A DNA stretch of 64,000 nt. Source: Pseudoneurospora amorphoporcata (Eukaryota; Ascomycota; Sordariomycetes; Sordariales; Sordariaceae). The DNA is taken from positions 54,757 to 118,756 of the forward strand of contig MU859166.1 of NCBI GenBank assembly GCA_033297205.1, given 5' to 3'. The first letter of the stretch is position 1. Each line of letters starts with the position of its first letter. Position numbers and translations under genes: made by a program. The notes beneath the pieces were generated by a model. It saw only the letters and a list, made by a program, of their open reading frames with translations. It was not told where the DNA came from and ran no database searches. This document shows positions 25,881 through 38,100 of this stretch, piece after piece.

Positions 25881-26408
25881 ATGGCTTCAGACAAACAAGC
25901 TCCTGCGGTTGCAGCAACGACAACCCAACCCCAAGCATCGGCTTTCTCCCTCCCGCTCCTCTACCGACTCTTCTTCCTCCTTATCGAACCTCTCTCCGCC
26001 CTGCTCGGCGCATACTACGCCTACTTCGACAAGAAGGCCTACCTCGAGCTCACGCATGCTGCCTCTGCGCCTGGAACGACTATTCCCCTGGGTACATCCA
26101 TCGTGCTCTCCCAACTCGCCAACCTGTACCTCTTCTTCGCCATAAACGAAGCCCTCGTGCTGCGCTCAACCTCGGACATCCGCGTCTGGAAGACCGTACT
26201 CTTCTGTCTGTTAATCGGCGACATCGGACATCTCTACACGGTTCGCGATTTGGGATTGAACATCTACTGGAGTCCGTCAACGTGGAATGCGATCGACTGG
26301 GGCAACATCCCGTTTGTCTATCTTGGCGCGTCGATGAGGATTGCCTTTTTGGCCGATGTGGGCTTGTATAAGGCGGGGAAGCAGTTGCAGAAGAAGAGGA
26401 CGGCTTGA
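25881..26408 (+). CDS. DUF7704-type fungal membrane protein
   Basis: A single-exon gene of 175 residues. Four hydrophobic segments are visible: LPLLYRLFFLLIEPLSALLG (about residues 24-43), a second around SIVLSQLANLYLFFAINEAL, a third around VWKTVLFCLLIGDIGHLYTV, and a last around IPFVYLGASMRIAFLADV. The motif RLFFLLIEPLSALLGAYYA near the N terminus is typical of the fungal DUF7704 family. The C terminus is basic (KQLQKKRTA). Function is unknown. It reads away from eS7, so the two may share a promoter region. Confidence 0.85.
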   Translation: MASDKQAPAVAATTTQPQASAFSLPLLYRLFFLLIEPLSALLGAYYAYFDKKAYLELTHAASAPGTTIPLGTSIVLSQLANLYLFFAINEALVLRSTSDIRVWKTVLFCLLIGDIGHLYTVRDLGLNIYWSPSTWNAIDWGNIPFVYLGASMRIAFLADVGLYKAGKQLQKKRTA

Positions 26409-27159
26409 TTCGGCGGATGATAGGAATTGAGGTCAGATGAAAGGCGTGATAGCGGGCTGAGCGAGTCCAGCGCTTCAAAGATTTTGGATATCAAAGAGTT
26501 GGATCGACAGACATATATGCCACGAACCAATCTTGAACAAGCTTCCGTAAGCTTCTAGACAGCCCTTCTGTTACTGAAAAGGCCCGCCTCAATTGTCATC
26601 CATGTCAGCACTGAGCGAAGAGTTTGTCGCTTCGCCGAGCCATCAGCAACCCCCCAATGCGACAATATGATTCGTGGATAAATAGATTTACAGCCTTAGC
26701 AGCTTAGCTTCCTCTCCCCGTGGGGCTGTCACTCAAACACCCTTTCCCCAGAAACGACACTTTTACCCGTACCTACAGTATCACGGGGCATGGCGGGGGT
26801 AGAGAACATGACGGAGGTCTTTCACCATGTTTCTCCTTTGCTACGATCGAATACCCAGGCACGGGAGCGTGGTGGATCCGCCAGAGTGGGTAGGAATCCC
26901 GCGATACCACCCACGAAATGGGTAAAGCCGGCGTACGCCTTTCCAAGTGACGGACTGCCCCTCCTCCCCTCCTCATGCGGAGGAACAGCAATCCGACATG
27001 CTCGGTTCCATTTGACCGTTGTCTTATGTGTTGATCTTCCGCGTGTTCCGTCAGTGTACTTATACCTCGAGGACCCTCCGTAGTGTAGTCTTTCTGGTTG
27101 TGTCTCTGTTCCCTTCAGTCGTCCTCCCGTGTTTTTGTCCAGATACACCTACCTCCAAC
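26409..27159. other. intergenic upstream of the alcohol dehydrogenase
   Basis: No gene is supported. The last 100 nt before 27160 are pyrimidine-rich, and the context at the ATG (CCAACATGTC) is good for fungi. Confidence 0.5.
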
Positions 27160-27673
27160 ATGTCTGTCCCCGAAAAGTTCACCGGCTTCCAGGTCAACGG
27201 CCCCGAGACCTGGACCGAGTTCCACAAGAACGAGTTCCAACCCAAGCCCTTCGGTGACTACGACGTCGACATCAAGATCGAGTGCTGTGGTGTCTGCGGT
27301 AGCGATGTCCACACCATCAGCGGCGGTTGGGGCGAACAAAAATTTCCTCTTGCTGTTGGCCACGGTACATACATACCCTCCTGTTTCTCTCTCTCTCTAG
27401 GCCAGCCTGTGAACCCAATGCCTAACTAACATGGCCCAGAAATTGTCGGAACCGCCCTCCGCGTCGGTCCCAAAGTGACTCTCATCAAGCCCGGCCAGCG
27501 CGTCGGCGTAGGCGCTCAGTCCTACTCCTGCCTCGACTGCCGCCAGTGCAAGAACGACAACGAGACCTACTGCCGCAAGCAACTAGACACCTATGGCGCC
27601 GTGTGGCCTGAGACCGGCATCGTCAGCCAGGGCGGTTACTCTTCTCACGTTCGCACCCATGAGCATTGGTTCG

Positions 27674-27727
<54 letters not shown>

Positions 27728-28490
27728 CCTCCTTTCGCCCTCCCCATATTCCCCTTCTCCCAAGCACCCCAAATTCCCCTCCTCTCTCCCTTTCTTCCCA
27801 TCCCTTGCCAGCCAGGCTAACACCTTCTTTGTCCCATCCAGGGTCTTTCCCATCCCGGACGCCCTCCCCTCCACCATCGCCGCCCCGATGCTCTGCGCCG
27901 GCCTAACCGCCTACTCCCCCCTCGTCCGCAACGGCTGCGGTCCCGGCAAGAAAGTCGGCATCGTCGGCCTCGGCGGGATCGGCCACTTGGGTCTCCTCTT
28001 CGCCAAGGCCCTCGGCGCCACAACCTACGTAATCTCGCGCACCCACAGCAAAGAAGCCGACGCGCTGCAAATGGGCGCCGACGGCTTCCTGGCGACCTCG
28101 GACCCGAACTGGAACGCAGAGCACATTATGACTTTTGACCTGATCATCAACACGGCCAACTCCTTTGAGGGGTTCGATGTAGATGCTTATTTGTCGCTGC
28201 TGGATGTCCATGGGAAGTGGGTTAGTGTTGGATTACCGGAGGACGAGGGGATCCGGGTGCGGAATCAGACTTTTTTGAAGAATGGGTGCTTTTTTGGGAG
28301 TTCGCATTTGGGGAGTAGAAAGGAGACGTTGGAGATGTTGCAGCTTGCGGCGGATAAGGGGGTTAGGACTTGGGTGGAGGAGGTCAAGATCAATGAGAGC
28401 AATTTGGCAAATGTGATGAAGAAGATGAAGGGGAGTGGAGGACGGTATCGGTTTTGTTTGACGGGATATGAGGAGGCTTTTGGGGCGTGA
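27160..28490 (+). CDS. zinc-dependent NADP(H) alcohol dehydrogenase
   Basis: Three exons (27160-27364, 27440-27668, 27842-28490) give 360 residues, normal for a medium-chain dehydrogenase. The protein reduces aldehydes to alcohols, or the reverse, as in the Adh6/cinnamyl-alcohol dehydrogenase group. Visible residues: catalytic zinc ligands in CCGVCGSDVH and in VGHE (built across intron 1), the structural zinc site CLDCRQCKNDNETYC, a Rossmann motif VGLGGIGHLG, and ISRTHSK after the second strand, which suits NADP. Intron 1 is 75 nt (GTACAT/CCCAG). Intron 2 is 173 nt and contains a 49-nt pure T run shortly after its donor. Exact substrate unknown. Confidence 0.93.
27676..27724 (+). repeat. 49-nt poly-T inside an intron
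   Basis: A pure T run lies seven bases into intron 2 of the alcohol dehydrogenase gene. It is close in length to the runs at 10936, 11146 and 44713. It leaves the splice sites intact. Confidence 0.9.
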
Positions 28491-28639
28491 ACCTGGGATT
28501 TGGGGGTTTGGGAGGATAGATGAGGCATAGGGGGTCTTGAAGTCAAAAGAGAATAGAGCAATGAGATTGTAAAGAAAGTACTCGATAAAGATCACTCTAA
28601 GGGCCAGAATGTAACGTGTATGTTTTGGTAGTGAACTTT

Positions 28640-28900
28640 GTTCGAAACTCAAAGATATCAACAATACCTTAGGCGATCTCCTCAACACCATACACAAACA
28701 AGCCACCACCAACTCAACCTCACGTTTGCCTTATACAACAACCACGAGTCCATCATCCGGAACCACAACATATCGTCAGAGAGCTACTCTACAATGTAAA
28801 TAACCGTTCTTAAGCCTCCTATTGAAGTTACTCCCCTAAGCCCGAGGATATAGTTATAAGAGGCATAAAGAACCGTCCGCCTCTCGGTTTTACTTAGGTT
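28640..28900 (+). pseudogene. dynamin-like relic, fragment A1
   Basis: The stretch from about 28648 repeats the nucleotides at 29331 onward (AAAGATATCAACAATACCTT against AAAGATATTAACGATACCTT), then jumps to a copy of the stalk segment that reads SII-x-x-RN, VRELLYNV and KPPIEV in the better copies. Stops and a deletion break it. It lies directly after the alcohol dehydrogenase, on the same strand as the other dynamin relics. Confidence 0.55.
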
Positions 28901-29289
28901 CCAATTACGCTCAAACCTCAAACCTTGATTCCCAGTAGCCTTCTGACATTATCTTCCAGGATCTTGACCCAATCAATCCGGACTCATTCCATTCCTGTCA
29001 ATAATCAACAATGAGCAGCCACCGATTTCCTCACTTTTGGAATTTTCGCTGCCAGTTTTCCAGAAGACTCGGCCGCTTATCGTTATTCTCACCGGCGTCA
29101 TCGACCTTATCGGCTACTACACTAGCAACGCCCATAAAGACTGAAAAATGATATCAGTCTGAGACCAACATCAGTCCCTCGTCATTACTTCTCACCAGGG
29201 TAGTAACTTGACTAAGCAAAACAAATTTGAAGAGGCCTTTTTCAATAGGACCTTCCTATACCCAAGAGTTTCGTCAACATAGATCGCTC

Positions 29290-30270
29290 CATTGTCGGCC
29301 CAGGCCAGGCACCCAAGAATTTGACCAAGAACTCAAAGATATTAACGATACCTTGGGCGATCTTCTCGATACCCTATACAACCAAGCCACCACCAACTCG
29401 GCCATCTCGCCGCTGAGCCTCTTTCTCAAAGTCCGCTGAAGTACGCCCTCTGTTCCCCTTCCTCGTCTAATCTCTTATAAGTACTAACTCCCATACCCAA
29501 TAGAGCAAGCGAAACCCTCCAACGTCTCGACTATCTCAACACAACCTCACCTTCGCATTATACCCCGCCTCAATACTAAAGTCTCTGATGATTACAAGTC
29601 CATTATCCTGGACCGCAACATTTTCAAGACCCTGGCGTCTGCTCGCGAGGTCAGAGAGCTGCTCTATAAGATAGAGGTTATTCTGCGTAAGACTGCTTCT
29701 TTTGAATATCAGTGCCAGGCAGGCCAGAAGGAGGCAAATCGCTTGTTCAAACCAGCGATCGAGGAGGCTATGAAAGCTGCATACGAGAAATGCATAGCAG
29801 AAACTAGTAGGTAATAAAGTAGAGCCAGGCCTAAGCATTCTATAACTAACTCTTTGGTAGGGCTTAGTAGTTACAAGCGTATAAAAGATCATATACGTGA
29901 ACACACTGACCGTACTCGTAAGGCGATGTTCAACGCCGGAACAAAGGTAGCCACCAAGCGCCTCAATGACATACTTCAAGAGATTCGCACTAAGCGCCTC
30001 AACGACATGCTTGAAGAGATCCGCTCGGCTTTTGAAGAACATATCGATCGCGTCATTGCTAAAGTCTCTAATAACTACAAGTCCATCATCCTGGACCGCA
30101 ATATATTGCCCTAGCCCCTGCTCGCAAAGTCGTCAGAGAGCTGCTGCACAACGTGGATGGCGGTTTCAAGGCCGTTCTTAAGCCTCCTATTGAAGTTGCC
30201 CTCCCCTGAGCCCGAGGACATAGTCATATGAGGCATAAACTGGCCGCCTGTTAGTTTTACTTAGGTTCTA
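29290..30270 (+). pseudogene. dynamin-like GTPase relic, stalk region
   Basis: The plus strand encodes broken pieces of the helical stalk of a fungal dynamin-like protein. Visible pieces are LKDINDTLGDLLDTLYNQA (about 29330-29390), then SIILDRNIF, VRELLYKIEVILRK, KEANRLFKPAIEEAMKAAYE and KCIAETS (29570-29810). After an apparently intact intron (donor GTAATA, acceptor TTGGTAG) come SYKRIKDHIREHTDRTRKAM, RLNDMLEEIRSAFEEHIDRV and AKVSNNYKS. Dynamin stalks mediate self-assembly on membranes. A short segment (TKRLNDxLxEIR) is duplicated inside. Several stops interrupt it. Confidence 0.65.
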
Positions 30271-30399
30271 GCTGCGCTTAAGCATCCGAGGATGTTTCCC
30301 TTCAGAAGAGGCTCGTCTATGCCCCCGACGCCGACAACACCAGCTGCTGCACTGTCAAACCACAGCTTTGCATTTAAGCTGATCCAAGAGAGAACGCAG

Positions 30400-33300
30400 A
30401 GGACCGCGAGGCCAGGGTCTCGCACTAGAAGACAGAGCTGAGGTAGCTCTTCGCGCGAAGCAGCTGCCTCTAACTCTGGCACCCCTCAAGCAAGTGGTAA
30501 CAAGAGGTCGTAAAAGAAGGGCGACCATCCTCTTGACTCAGAGGAACCGCAAACAGCGCTACTACGAGGCCAGGGTCTCGCACTAGAAGACCAACACTAC
30601 CGCAAGCCTTCTAAAGATTGAAGAACAGCTTAAAAGTATCTCAATCTGCTGCCAAACTGAGAGACGGAGATTATGCGTAGCGGGCGGAATTCGCGATTAA
30701 TATTAAAACCCGCGTGCTCTAGCAAGAATTTATAAGCCAGTAGGATTGTATTTTCTTTACTGAACCCTTCAAGAGGCGAATTCTTGTAAGCAAACCGAAG
30801 TTCAGCGTCAAGGAGCCGGATTATATCGCCTTCGACTTCTACCGCCCTATAGGATACACTAGGCTTAGGTAGTTCCCTTTCTCTCTCAGACTTGACTACC
30901 TCCTTTTACGAACCGCTTTATACCGAAGTGGCTAGAACCATAGGTCCTCACCTTAAGAACTTCGTCAACTAGACGATCTAGTTCCTATAGAACGAAATTA
31001 TAAAAATTCCCAACATACACTTCACGAAGCAAAGGTGCTTCTTATCGAGATTGTTACCCTCAAGATATTATTAACAGCGATAGATCCCCACCCTAGGTAA
31101 AACTCAGCCTCCTAGAGCTTATTCTCGTTAGCGACCAATCTTCTGGAAAGTCGACTTAATATAGCGATTGCCGGTCTCAATCTTCTAAGGAGTAGTAGAA
31201 CGCACCAGATGCCCTATCCACATTTGCATCTCGTGCGCTAACTAGTAGTCAACCTAAGGCCGCTCGTTGTGAACATTTAGATCGGATTAAGAAGAAGGAA
31301 GCTTACAGAGAGGCTCAATTTTCTCCCAACACGGTCGCTCTCGAGGTCAAAGGCCTAGACCTCGCTGATCTCACTTCTACGACCTTCCTAGCGTTTTTAT
31401 CACCGCCAAACGCTACTGTAAGGCCAGCGTCTCGCACTAGAAGACCGAGGCAGCTCTTCCTGAAGCGGCCGCCTCCAACTCTAGCACCCTTCAAGCAAGC
31501 AGTAACAAGCGAGAAAGAACGGCGGCCATCCTTTTGACTTAGAGGAGCCGCAAACAGCGAAGCGCCACCACGAGGCCAGCGTCTCGCATTAGAGGACCAC
31601 CACCACAAGCCTTCTGAGAATTGAGGAACAGCTTAAAAGATATCCTAATCCGCCACTGACCTTTGGGCCAGATATGGAGATTATGCGCAGCGGGCGAAAT
31701 CCGCTATGACAGGGCAGGAGTGCACATGTCCCGACAACGCCAAACTACCAAAAGGTAGACGATGTTCTACTTGCAAGGCAGAACTCGTAGTGCACACTAT
31801 ATAGCTAATGTCAACCTGTGACATCCGCGATCAATGTTAAAACCCGCGTGCTCCAGCAAGAATTTATGAGCTAGTGGGATTGTCTTTTCTTTAAGGCGAA
31901 TTCTTAGAAGCAAACTGAAGTTAACGTTAAGGAGCCAGACTATATCGCCTTCGACTTCTGCCGCCTTGCGGGATACACTAGGCCCTAGGCAGTTCCCTTT
32001 CTCTCTCGGACTTGACCACTTCCTTATACGAACCGCTTTATACCATAGCCAGAACCTGAGGTTCTCACCTTGAGAACTTCGTCAACTAGACGATCCAATT
32101 TATGTAGAACGAAGTTATAAAGATTCTCGACATGCGCTCTACTAGGCAAAGGTGCTTCTTATCGAGCTCGTTACCCTCAGGATGTTACCAACAGCGACAG
32201 ATTCCTACTCTGGGCGAAGCTCGACTAGTCGCCAATCAAACTCAGCCTTCCAAAGCTTATTCTTAGCGACCAATCCTCCAGAAAGTCGAACGATGTCAGC
32301 CATTACCAGTCTCAATCTTCCAAGAAGTAGTAGAACTTGCACCAGTCTCTCCTAGAGCTCGTTCTCGTGGGCGACCAATCCTCTAAAAAGTCGAGTTTCA
32401 TATCAGCCATTGCCGGTCTGAATCCTCCAAGGAGCAGTGGAACTTACACCAGGTGCCTTATCCACATTCGTATCTCGCGCGCTAACAAGTGGTTATACCT
32501 TTATCCCTCGCAACTATCTGATCACTCTCCGAAATATTACACAGCGACGGATTCCCACCTTGGGTAAAGCTCGATCCTAGTCGCCAGATTCAAAGGAGTT
32601 TAAGACAGTTCAAGACCGCTTCGATGCCGAAGAAATTGAGACCCTTATCAACTGTGCCCAGGTTGCTATTATCAACGTTGGCACACCTTATCGCTCCTCG
32701 TTTATGATCTTAAGAATGAAAGTGGACAATCTGACGCCACTCGTTGTGAGCATCTGAATCGGATCAAGGAGAACTTGAAGGAGGCTCATAGAGAGGAGGG
32801 CTCAATTCTCCCTAACACGGTCGCTCCCAGAACTCGCTCATCTTAACCTCTACGACCTTCCCGGCGTTTTCATCACCGCTAAACGCCTCGAGGACAGATT
32901 CCTAGAGCGAGTAGTCCGCAATCTTACTTGCGAGTATATCTCTCGCCAAAACGCCAGCATCCTTTGGGCTGTGCCTATGAACCAAGATGCCGAGAATAGC
33001 TTCGCGTTCAAGCTGGTCCAAGAGAGAATACAGAGAATTGCGAGGCCAGCGTCTCGCACTAGAGGACCACCGTCGCAAGCCTTCTAAGGATTGAGGAAGA
33101 GCTCAAAAAGTATCCCAATCCGCCGCCGAACCCAGAGATTGTGTGCAGCCTAGCGGAATTCGCGACTAATGTCAAAACCCGCGCGGCGTGCTCCAGCAAG
33201 AATTTATGAGCCAGTGGGATTGTCTTTACTGAACCCTTCAAGAGGCGAATCTTGGAAGCAAACCGAAGTTCAACGTCAAGGAGCCAGATGACTGCCGCCC

Positions 33301-33600
33301 TGCTGGATACACTAGGCCCCGGGCAGTTCCCTTTCTCTCCCAGACTTGACCACCTCCTTGTACGAGCCGCTTTACAGTTTACACCGACGTGGCTAGAACC
33401 TAGGGTCCTCCTCACTTTCAGAACTTCGTCAACTAGACGATCCAGTTCCTGCAGAACGAGGTCGTAAAAAGTCTCGACAACGCCTTCTCCAATCTCAAGA
33501 ACCGTATGGTACTTGTACTGTAAGTCCGTGGAGCACATGAAGTCCTTTATAAAGAAGTATAAAGAAGGGGTTCGCAACTAACTTAACCTTATCTACAATC
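30400..33600 (+). pseudogene. cluster of degenerate dynamin-like GTPase copies
   Basis: Pieces of at least three copies lie head to tail. GTPase motifs can be read: P-loop DQSSGKST at about 31133-31156, a decayed P-loop GDQSSKKSS at about 32368-32395, LNPPRSSGTYTR after it, the G3 motif YDLPGVF at about 32851-32871, and a decayed one at about 31380 in which Gly became Ser. After G3 come VRNLTCEYISRQN, AVPMNQDAENSFAFKLVQE, and a stalk part KPKFSVKEPDYIAFDFYRP. The landmark GCCAGSGTCTCGCACTAGA recurs at 30411, 30569, 31423, 31575 (one base differs) and 33045. No copy has an open frame. Fungal dynamin-like proteins remodel membranes; this cluster cannot make one as it stands. Confidence 0.7.
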
Positions 33601-33773
33601 TTAAGACCTAGCGCATGTCTTGAGACTCAGCGCATCTTGAGACCCAGCGTAATCTCATCTACAATCTTAAGACCCAGCGCATGTCTTGAGACCTAGCGCA
33701 GAGAGTTGAGGGTCGAGAAGGAGAGACTCGATCAAGCGAGAAAGGAGGTGCCCTAAAAAGTATACACCATCAC

Positions 33774-33781
<8 letters not shown>

Positions 33782-33804
<23 letters not shown>
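33782..33804. repeat. (CAT)n microsatellite
   Basis: A short run of CAT units ending in CAACGAC. A related ATT/GTT-rich stretch follows at about 33893-33930. It lies between the dynamin relics and the zinc-finger array. Confidence 0.85.
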
Positions 33805-33808
<4 letters not shown>

Positions 33809-34048
33809 ACTTACTAACATACTTATTGCACAGATATTTCGATACATCACAGCCAGACTACGATAGCTATATTACTATTAACAAAAGCGCTGTCATCATC
33901 ATAATTATTATTGTTGTCTTTGTTGTTTTGCATCACGATGTGACTGATAGGGGTGCTGACAACCTCTATAGTGCACGGTCCACATCCTCCTTCTACATCC
34001 TTACCATCCCTTCTTCTCCTCCATCCAGTACAGCTAGTTAACCGTACC

Positions 34049-34834
34049 TTAGTCCTTGTTACAGCCAGGTTCTGAACTATGGTTTTTCCTCCTATGCTTA
34101 CTTAAACCGCATTGCGTTGCATAGACCTTAGTGCAGCCAGGTTCCAGACACTTGAATTCCGGCGGTTGTAAACTGTGTTTTTCTCTTTTGTGTCTGTAAA
34201 CGCCCGACTGATCACTGAACTCCTTAGTGCAGCCAGGTTCCGGACACTTGAATACCGGCGGCGGTTCTGAACTGTGTTGTTCTTTTGTGTGCTTGGTAAT
34301 ATACTATTGATTAGTGGAGACTGTATTGCAACTAGGTTCCGGACATTTGAATACCGGCCGCGGTTCTGAACTGTGTTCTTTCCTCCCATGCTGATATAAA
34401 CCGGATTGCGATGAACAGACCTTAGTACAGCCAGGTTCCAGACACTTGAATGTCAGCGGTTCTGAGCTGTGTTGTTCTTTTCTGTGTTTGGTGAGGTTCC
34501 TCTGACGATCGAAGACCTTATTGCAGCCAGGTTCCAGACACTTGAACGACGGCGGCGGTTCTGAACTGTGTTTTTCTTTTCCATGTCTGTTAAGGTCCGA
34601 CTCACGACCGAAGACCCTGTTGCAGCCAGGTTCCGGACACTCGAAACGCCTTGCATCAATAGTATCCCAATATTCTTTATCCTTGACCGATTGGTCCGGA
34701 CATGGCTCGTCTACACCAAGTTGATCCGTAGCAGGGGGGTCGCTGTGTTGGTTGCGACAATGGTTGATCCATTGCCCGATACTGTCGAAATTAATATTGC
34801 ATATGTCGCAATAGAACTGGGCCGATATTGTCAC
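34049..34834 (-). pseudogene. C2H2 zinc-finger array with an internal stop
   Basis: The minus strand encodes one N-terminal finger (FYCDICNINFDS with H-x4-H-type ligands) and then six tandem fingers of about 32 residues with the pattern C-x-E-P-x-C, twelve residues, H-x4-H, joined by HSSEP linkers. Each repeat shares phrases such as FKCLEPGCNKVF and KHRKEQHSSEP. A TAG at 34304-34306 falls inside the fourth tandem finger, after VSTNQ; the same frame continues through two more complete fingers to TAA at 34049-34051. No ATG precedes the first finger in frame, so an upstream exon is likely; a possible one starts at ATG 34957 with a short intron before 34857. The protein would bind nucleic acid. 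Confidence 0.65.
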
Positions 34835-35172
34835 ACGGACATTTGCCTACAGTTCTGGGTTAGGGTTTCCAAGGCTAACAGAACCTCAACGCTTGACGTC
34901 AGCCTTATAAGTGCCGCTGTAGCTGCTTCTGAAGCAGCTGCAGCCTGCACAAGCATGTGAATAGTACATGGTGGTGAGCCATGACAGCAATCACGTACGA
35001 CAGTCACAGAGGTCTAACCCTGTGACATGAGCATTATCATGAGGGCGACCGAACGAAGGCCGGCGCCAGAAGGAAGAAGGAGAATGGTTGGAAGCACTTA
35101 GGAAGGTCCATATGTATGAAGACCGCCAGATAGATACCTTGAGGCATTAGGCAACAAGACTCGGTGCGTGCC

Positions 35173-38100
35173 TCAGTACGTACCAAGCCTCTTTGGTATA
35201 AGAAGGCCTTGAAGACTAGCCTTTGTTTGAAGGTGGAAGGGATCAACAAGGCCTTCGAGACCAAAGTAGTTTATTAGCTGAATTGAACTACTGTTCCAAG
35301 CCCAGATTACTGCCCTTGTCACAGATATATCCTCCTTATCATCTGACATCCAAGGATTCAAATCGAGCAGAGGCATAGTAAATCGTACCATCAGGGATCG
35401 GGGTCGAGTGCCGGTAGTCGTGCTTCCGCTTTTCCATCTGCGCATCCCTAAAGACTCATCCATCCGCTAGAGGGGAGTCTGTACCGGTATTGTACGCAAG
35501 ACTGCAAGAAGTTTAGGCTAATAGTCGACACTAGAGAAGCCCATACCTGAGTTGGTAGCCCAACTATCTATTGTGATGGTGCATTTGTTGCCTGTAAGGT
35601 CGAAATCGTTAACAGAATCGAAGGCCACACCGTCCGGGCGAGAAACTAGGCCGAAAAGCATCGCAATACCGTGCTGTTAGATAGTTAGCCTAGTTTTTTG
35701 ATATATCAACATAGTTCAGTACTTACGTCTTGCATTTTACAGAACGACGCTGCAAAAGGATGGCGATGCTATGGTATAATAGGTAACCCCCACCGGTCCA
35801 CTAGACGCCAGGTAATATCTTCTACTGTCTGAACTTCGTTGGCGTCCTTGATCGCTTTGATTTTGTGGCATACCCAGTGTGTCATCCAGTAAACCACGCG
35901 GTCCCTATCCATATCTGTCTCACCGAGTCCAGCCTTCTCCCCATGGCGGTTGCATTGTCGTCTTAGCCTGACAAGTTTCTGTGTCACAAAGCTGAATAAA
36001 GCACCCCAGTCCCAGCCGACCTCTTCTGCTAAATCCCTTGAACGGTGCCAGAATGGATAGAAAACTCGAGATCTAGAGCCAGATGGGGAATCGATAAAGC
36101 ATAGCTTGTCGAACTCGTCGGGGCTTATGGTATACTTCGCTGCAATCTTCCTCATGTTGTTTGAAATCTCGATCGCGTTGATATGTCGAGACACGTACCC
36201 ATATCTAGTATTAAAAAGCTCCTTTAGCTCATACTGATCCAATTGTTCTTGTTGTTGAGAGGTTAAAATCCCAGTGCGTAGGGTATCTTCCATCTCCTTA
36301 AGCCTGGCATAGTCCCAATCCAACCATGTAGCCGCTCGTTTCTGGTGGTAATATCCGAGATGGAATAGGCGGAACATGGAACAAAGATTGTCTGCCGCGA
36401 TCAGAGCTCAATCTTTCCCCAACTTATCCGTAGCATTCAGGAATAATGAAATTACGAGTAGGACCAGTATTGGACGTGTTCCCTTTATCGAATTCAAAAA
36501 TGCCATAACCATAGCAATATTCGGGTATACGTGGTATCGAAGTTGTCCGCCTGATATGGTGACTGGGTATATAGCTTCAACTGACCAGTGGCGTAGACCT
36601 GCGCTCCAGAACATCACTTGACCAGTATAGTCACAGTACCGCTTTTGATAGTCGGCATTGCCCTCTGCTATTGTCATAGTGGAGGTCAGGCGTGGAATCA
36701 GGTCTTTCACAATTTTGTTCATGCTTTCTTTGGTGGCGTCCGGATAGAACTTTTCAGTTCTACCCACGTTGGCAAAGATCCTAGCCCTTATTGTTTTAAG
36801 AGCCCAGGTTCGTGGAACGCTCCAGACTGAATCAGAGTGTGACCTTTGGGGCTGCATCCCGACGCGGAAGAGGCCTTCTGCGTCTGGCATTACTGCTGGT
36901 GGTGATACTGCCACCGGCGACTCGCCACCACCCTTCTCGTCCTCAGACAGCCACTCGTTATCGACGTCAATGAACCCCGGATCGATCAAATCGAAGTATT
37001 CGTTATTGTAGCCGATGTCATCGTCGCTACTGCCGTTGCTGCTAGAATCGTAGCCTAGATCATCCTCAACGCGTAGCTTCTTGGCGGAGCGCTCGGTAAC
37101 GGAGGCGGATAGGGCGAGGTCTGCAGCTATTGGCGAGTATATTAGCAATCTGTTTTCCCGCGGAGACTGATGTTATAAACGGAACTCACATCTCTTCTTT
37201 AGTGAGGACGAAGAGGTTTTGCCATTCTGCGAGCCTGAGGCAGTCGGTTTGCGGAGAGCTTCGTAGTGGTCGGTATAGTCGTCCGCCGTTGCCTGCCCGT
37301 TATTTGAACTGTAGATCCACACAATACCCGTGGCGGCTGTAGTATTGTCGTAAATGTTGACTCTTCCGTTCCTCATTAGACAACCAAGCACCAAGTCTTG
37401 CTCAAAGACTCTGCACCATAGTTGTAGTATGCTCGCCAGCTGGTCGACGCTGTAGTCTTTGTCCAATGGCCTAACGTTATTGCCCATGGTTATCTCCTTC
37501 TCCCTACTAACCATCTCATCACTCTGGGCGATAGTATGGAGTTCCGTGACTGTGGGAGCTGTTATATCGCCGAATTGCAACTCCACGCTGCGGTTAAGAG
37601 CTCGTAGGCCGCACAATAGTCCTTCGGCAGAGACATTTTCACGTTCGTAGCCTTCAGGGAAGCAGTTGTGAAACTTGGCGATAATGTCTGGAAGTCCCGA
37701 GAGCTCAGGACTGTGCGGAGGGGTTGAATAGAGTTGTGGTGGGCTGCCCAGGATCGTTGAAGTGCTGGTGCGTGTAGTGCGGGAGACAGTGGTCAGGGTG
37801 GAAGATGTGGCAGGAGTCTCGGGGGCCTTAGTAGTATCGGGCGTGTAGAAGTAGTTGGGGCGCCCCTTACTCGCATTTCTGGTGCTTCTTCGCAGGGCCG
37901 GACTCTTCTTGCCCTCTGCCGTAGTATCTTGAGAGAGGGCGGCTGGTTCGGATGCTATGAGCAGTCAGTCTCCCGCACCGGTACGTAGTATAAGAAGGCG
38001 TTTCACTAACAGAAGGGGGTCTTTGGTGAGCGCCGTGTAAATCTTTTGGCAGTAGAATCTGGCTTGTTAGTGCTAGCTGCTCGGGTCGTGGTGGCTCGTG

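Noticed and set aside
33782..33804. (CAT)n run considered as a CRISPR-like or regulatory repeat
   Set aside because: Simple trinucleotide microsatellite without spacers; not a CRISPR array, and none is expected in a fungal nuclear genome.
36345..36440. Intron that would remove the TGA at 36408
   Set aside because: A possible GTAATT donor with a GGCAG acceptor gives 64 nt and shifts the frame out of the downstream protein-like sequence, so it does not rescue the gene.
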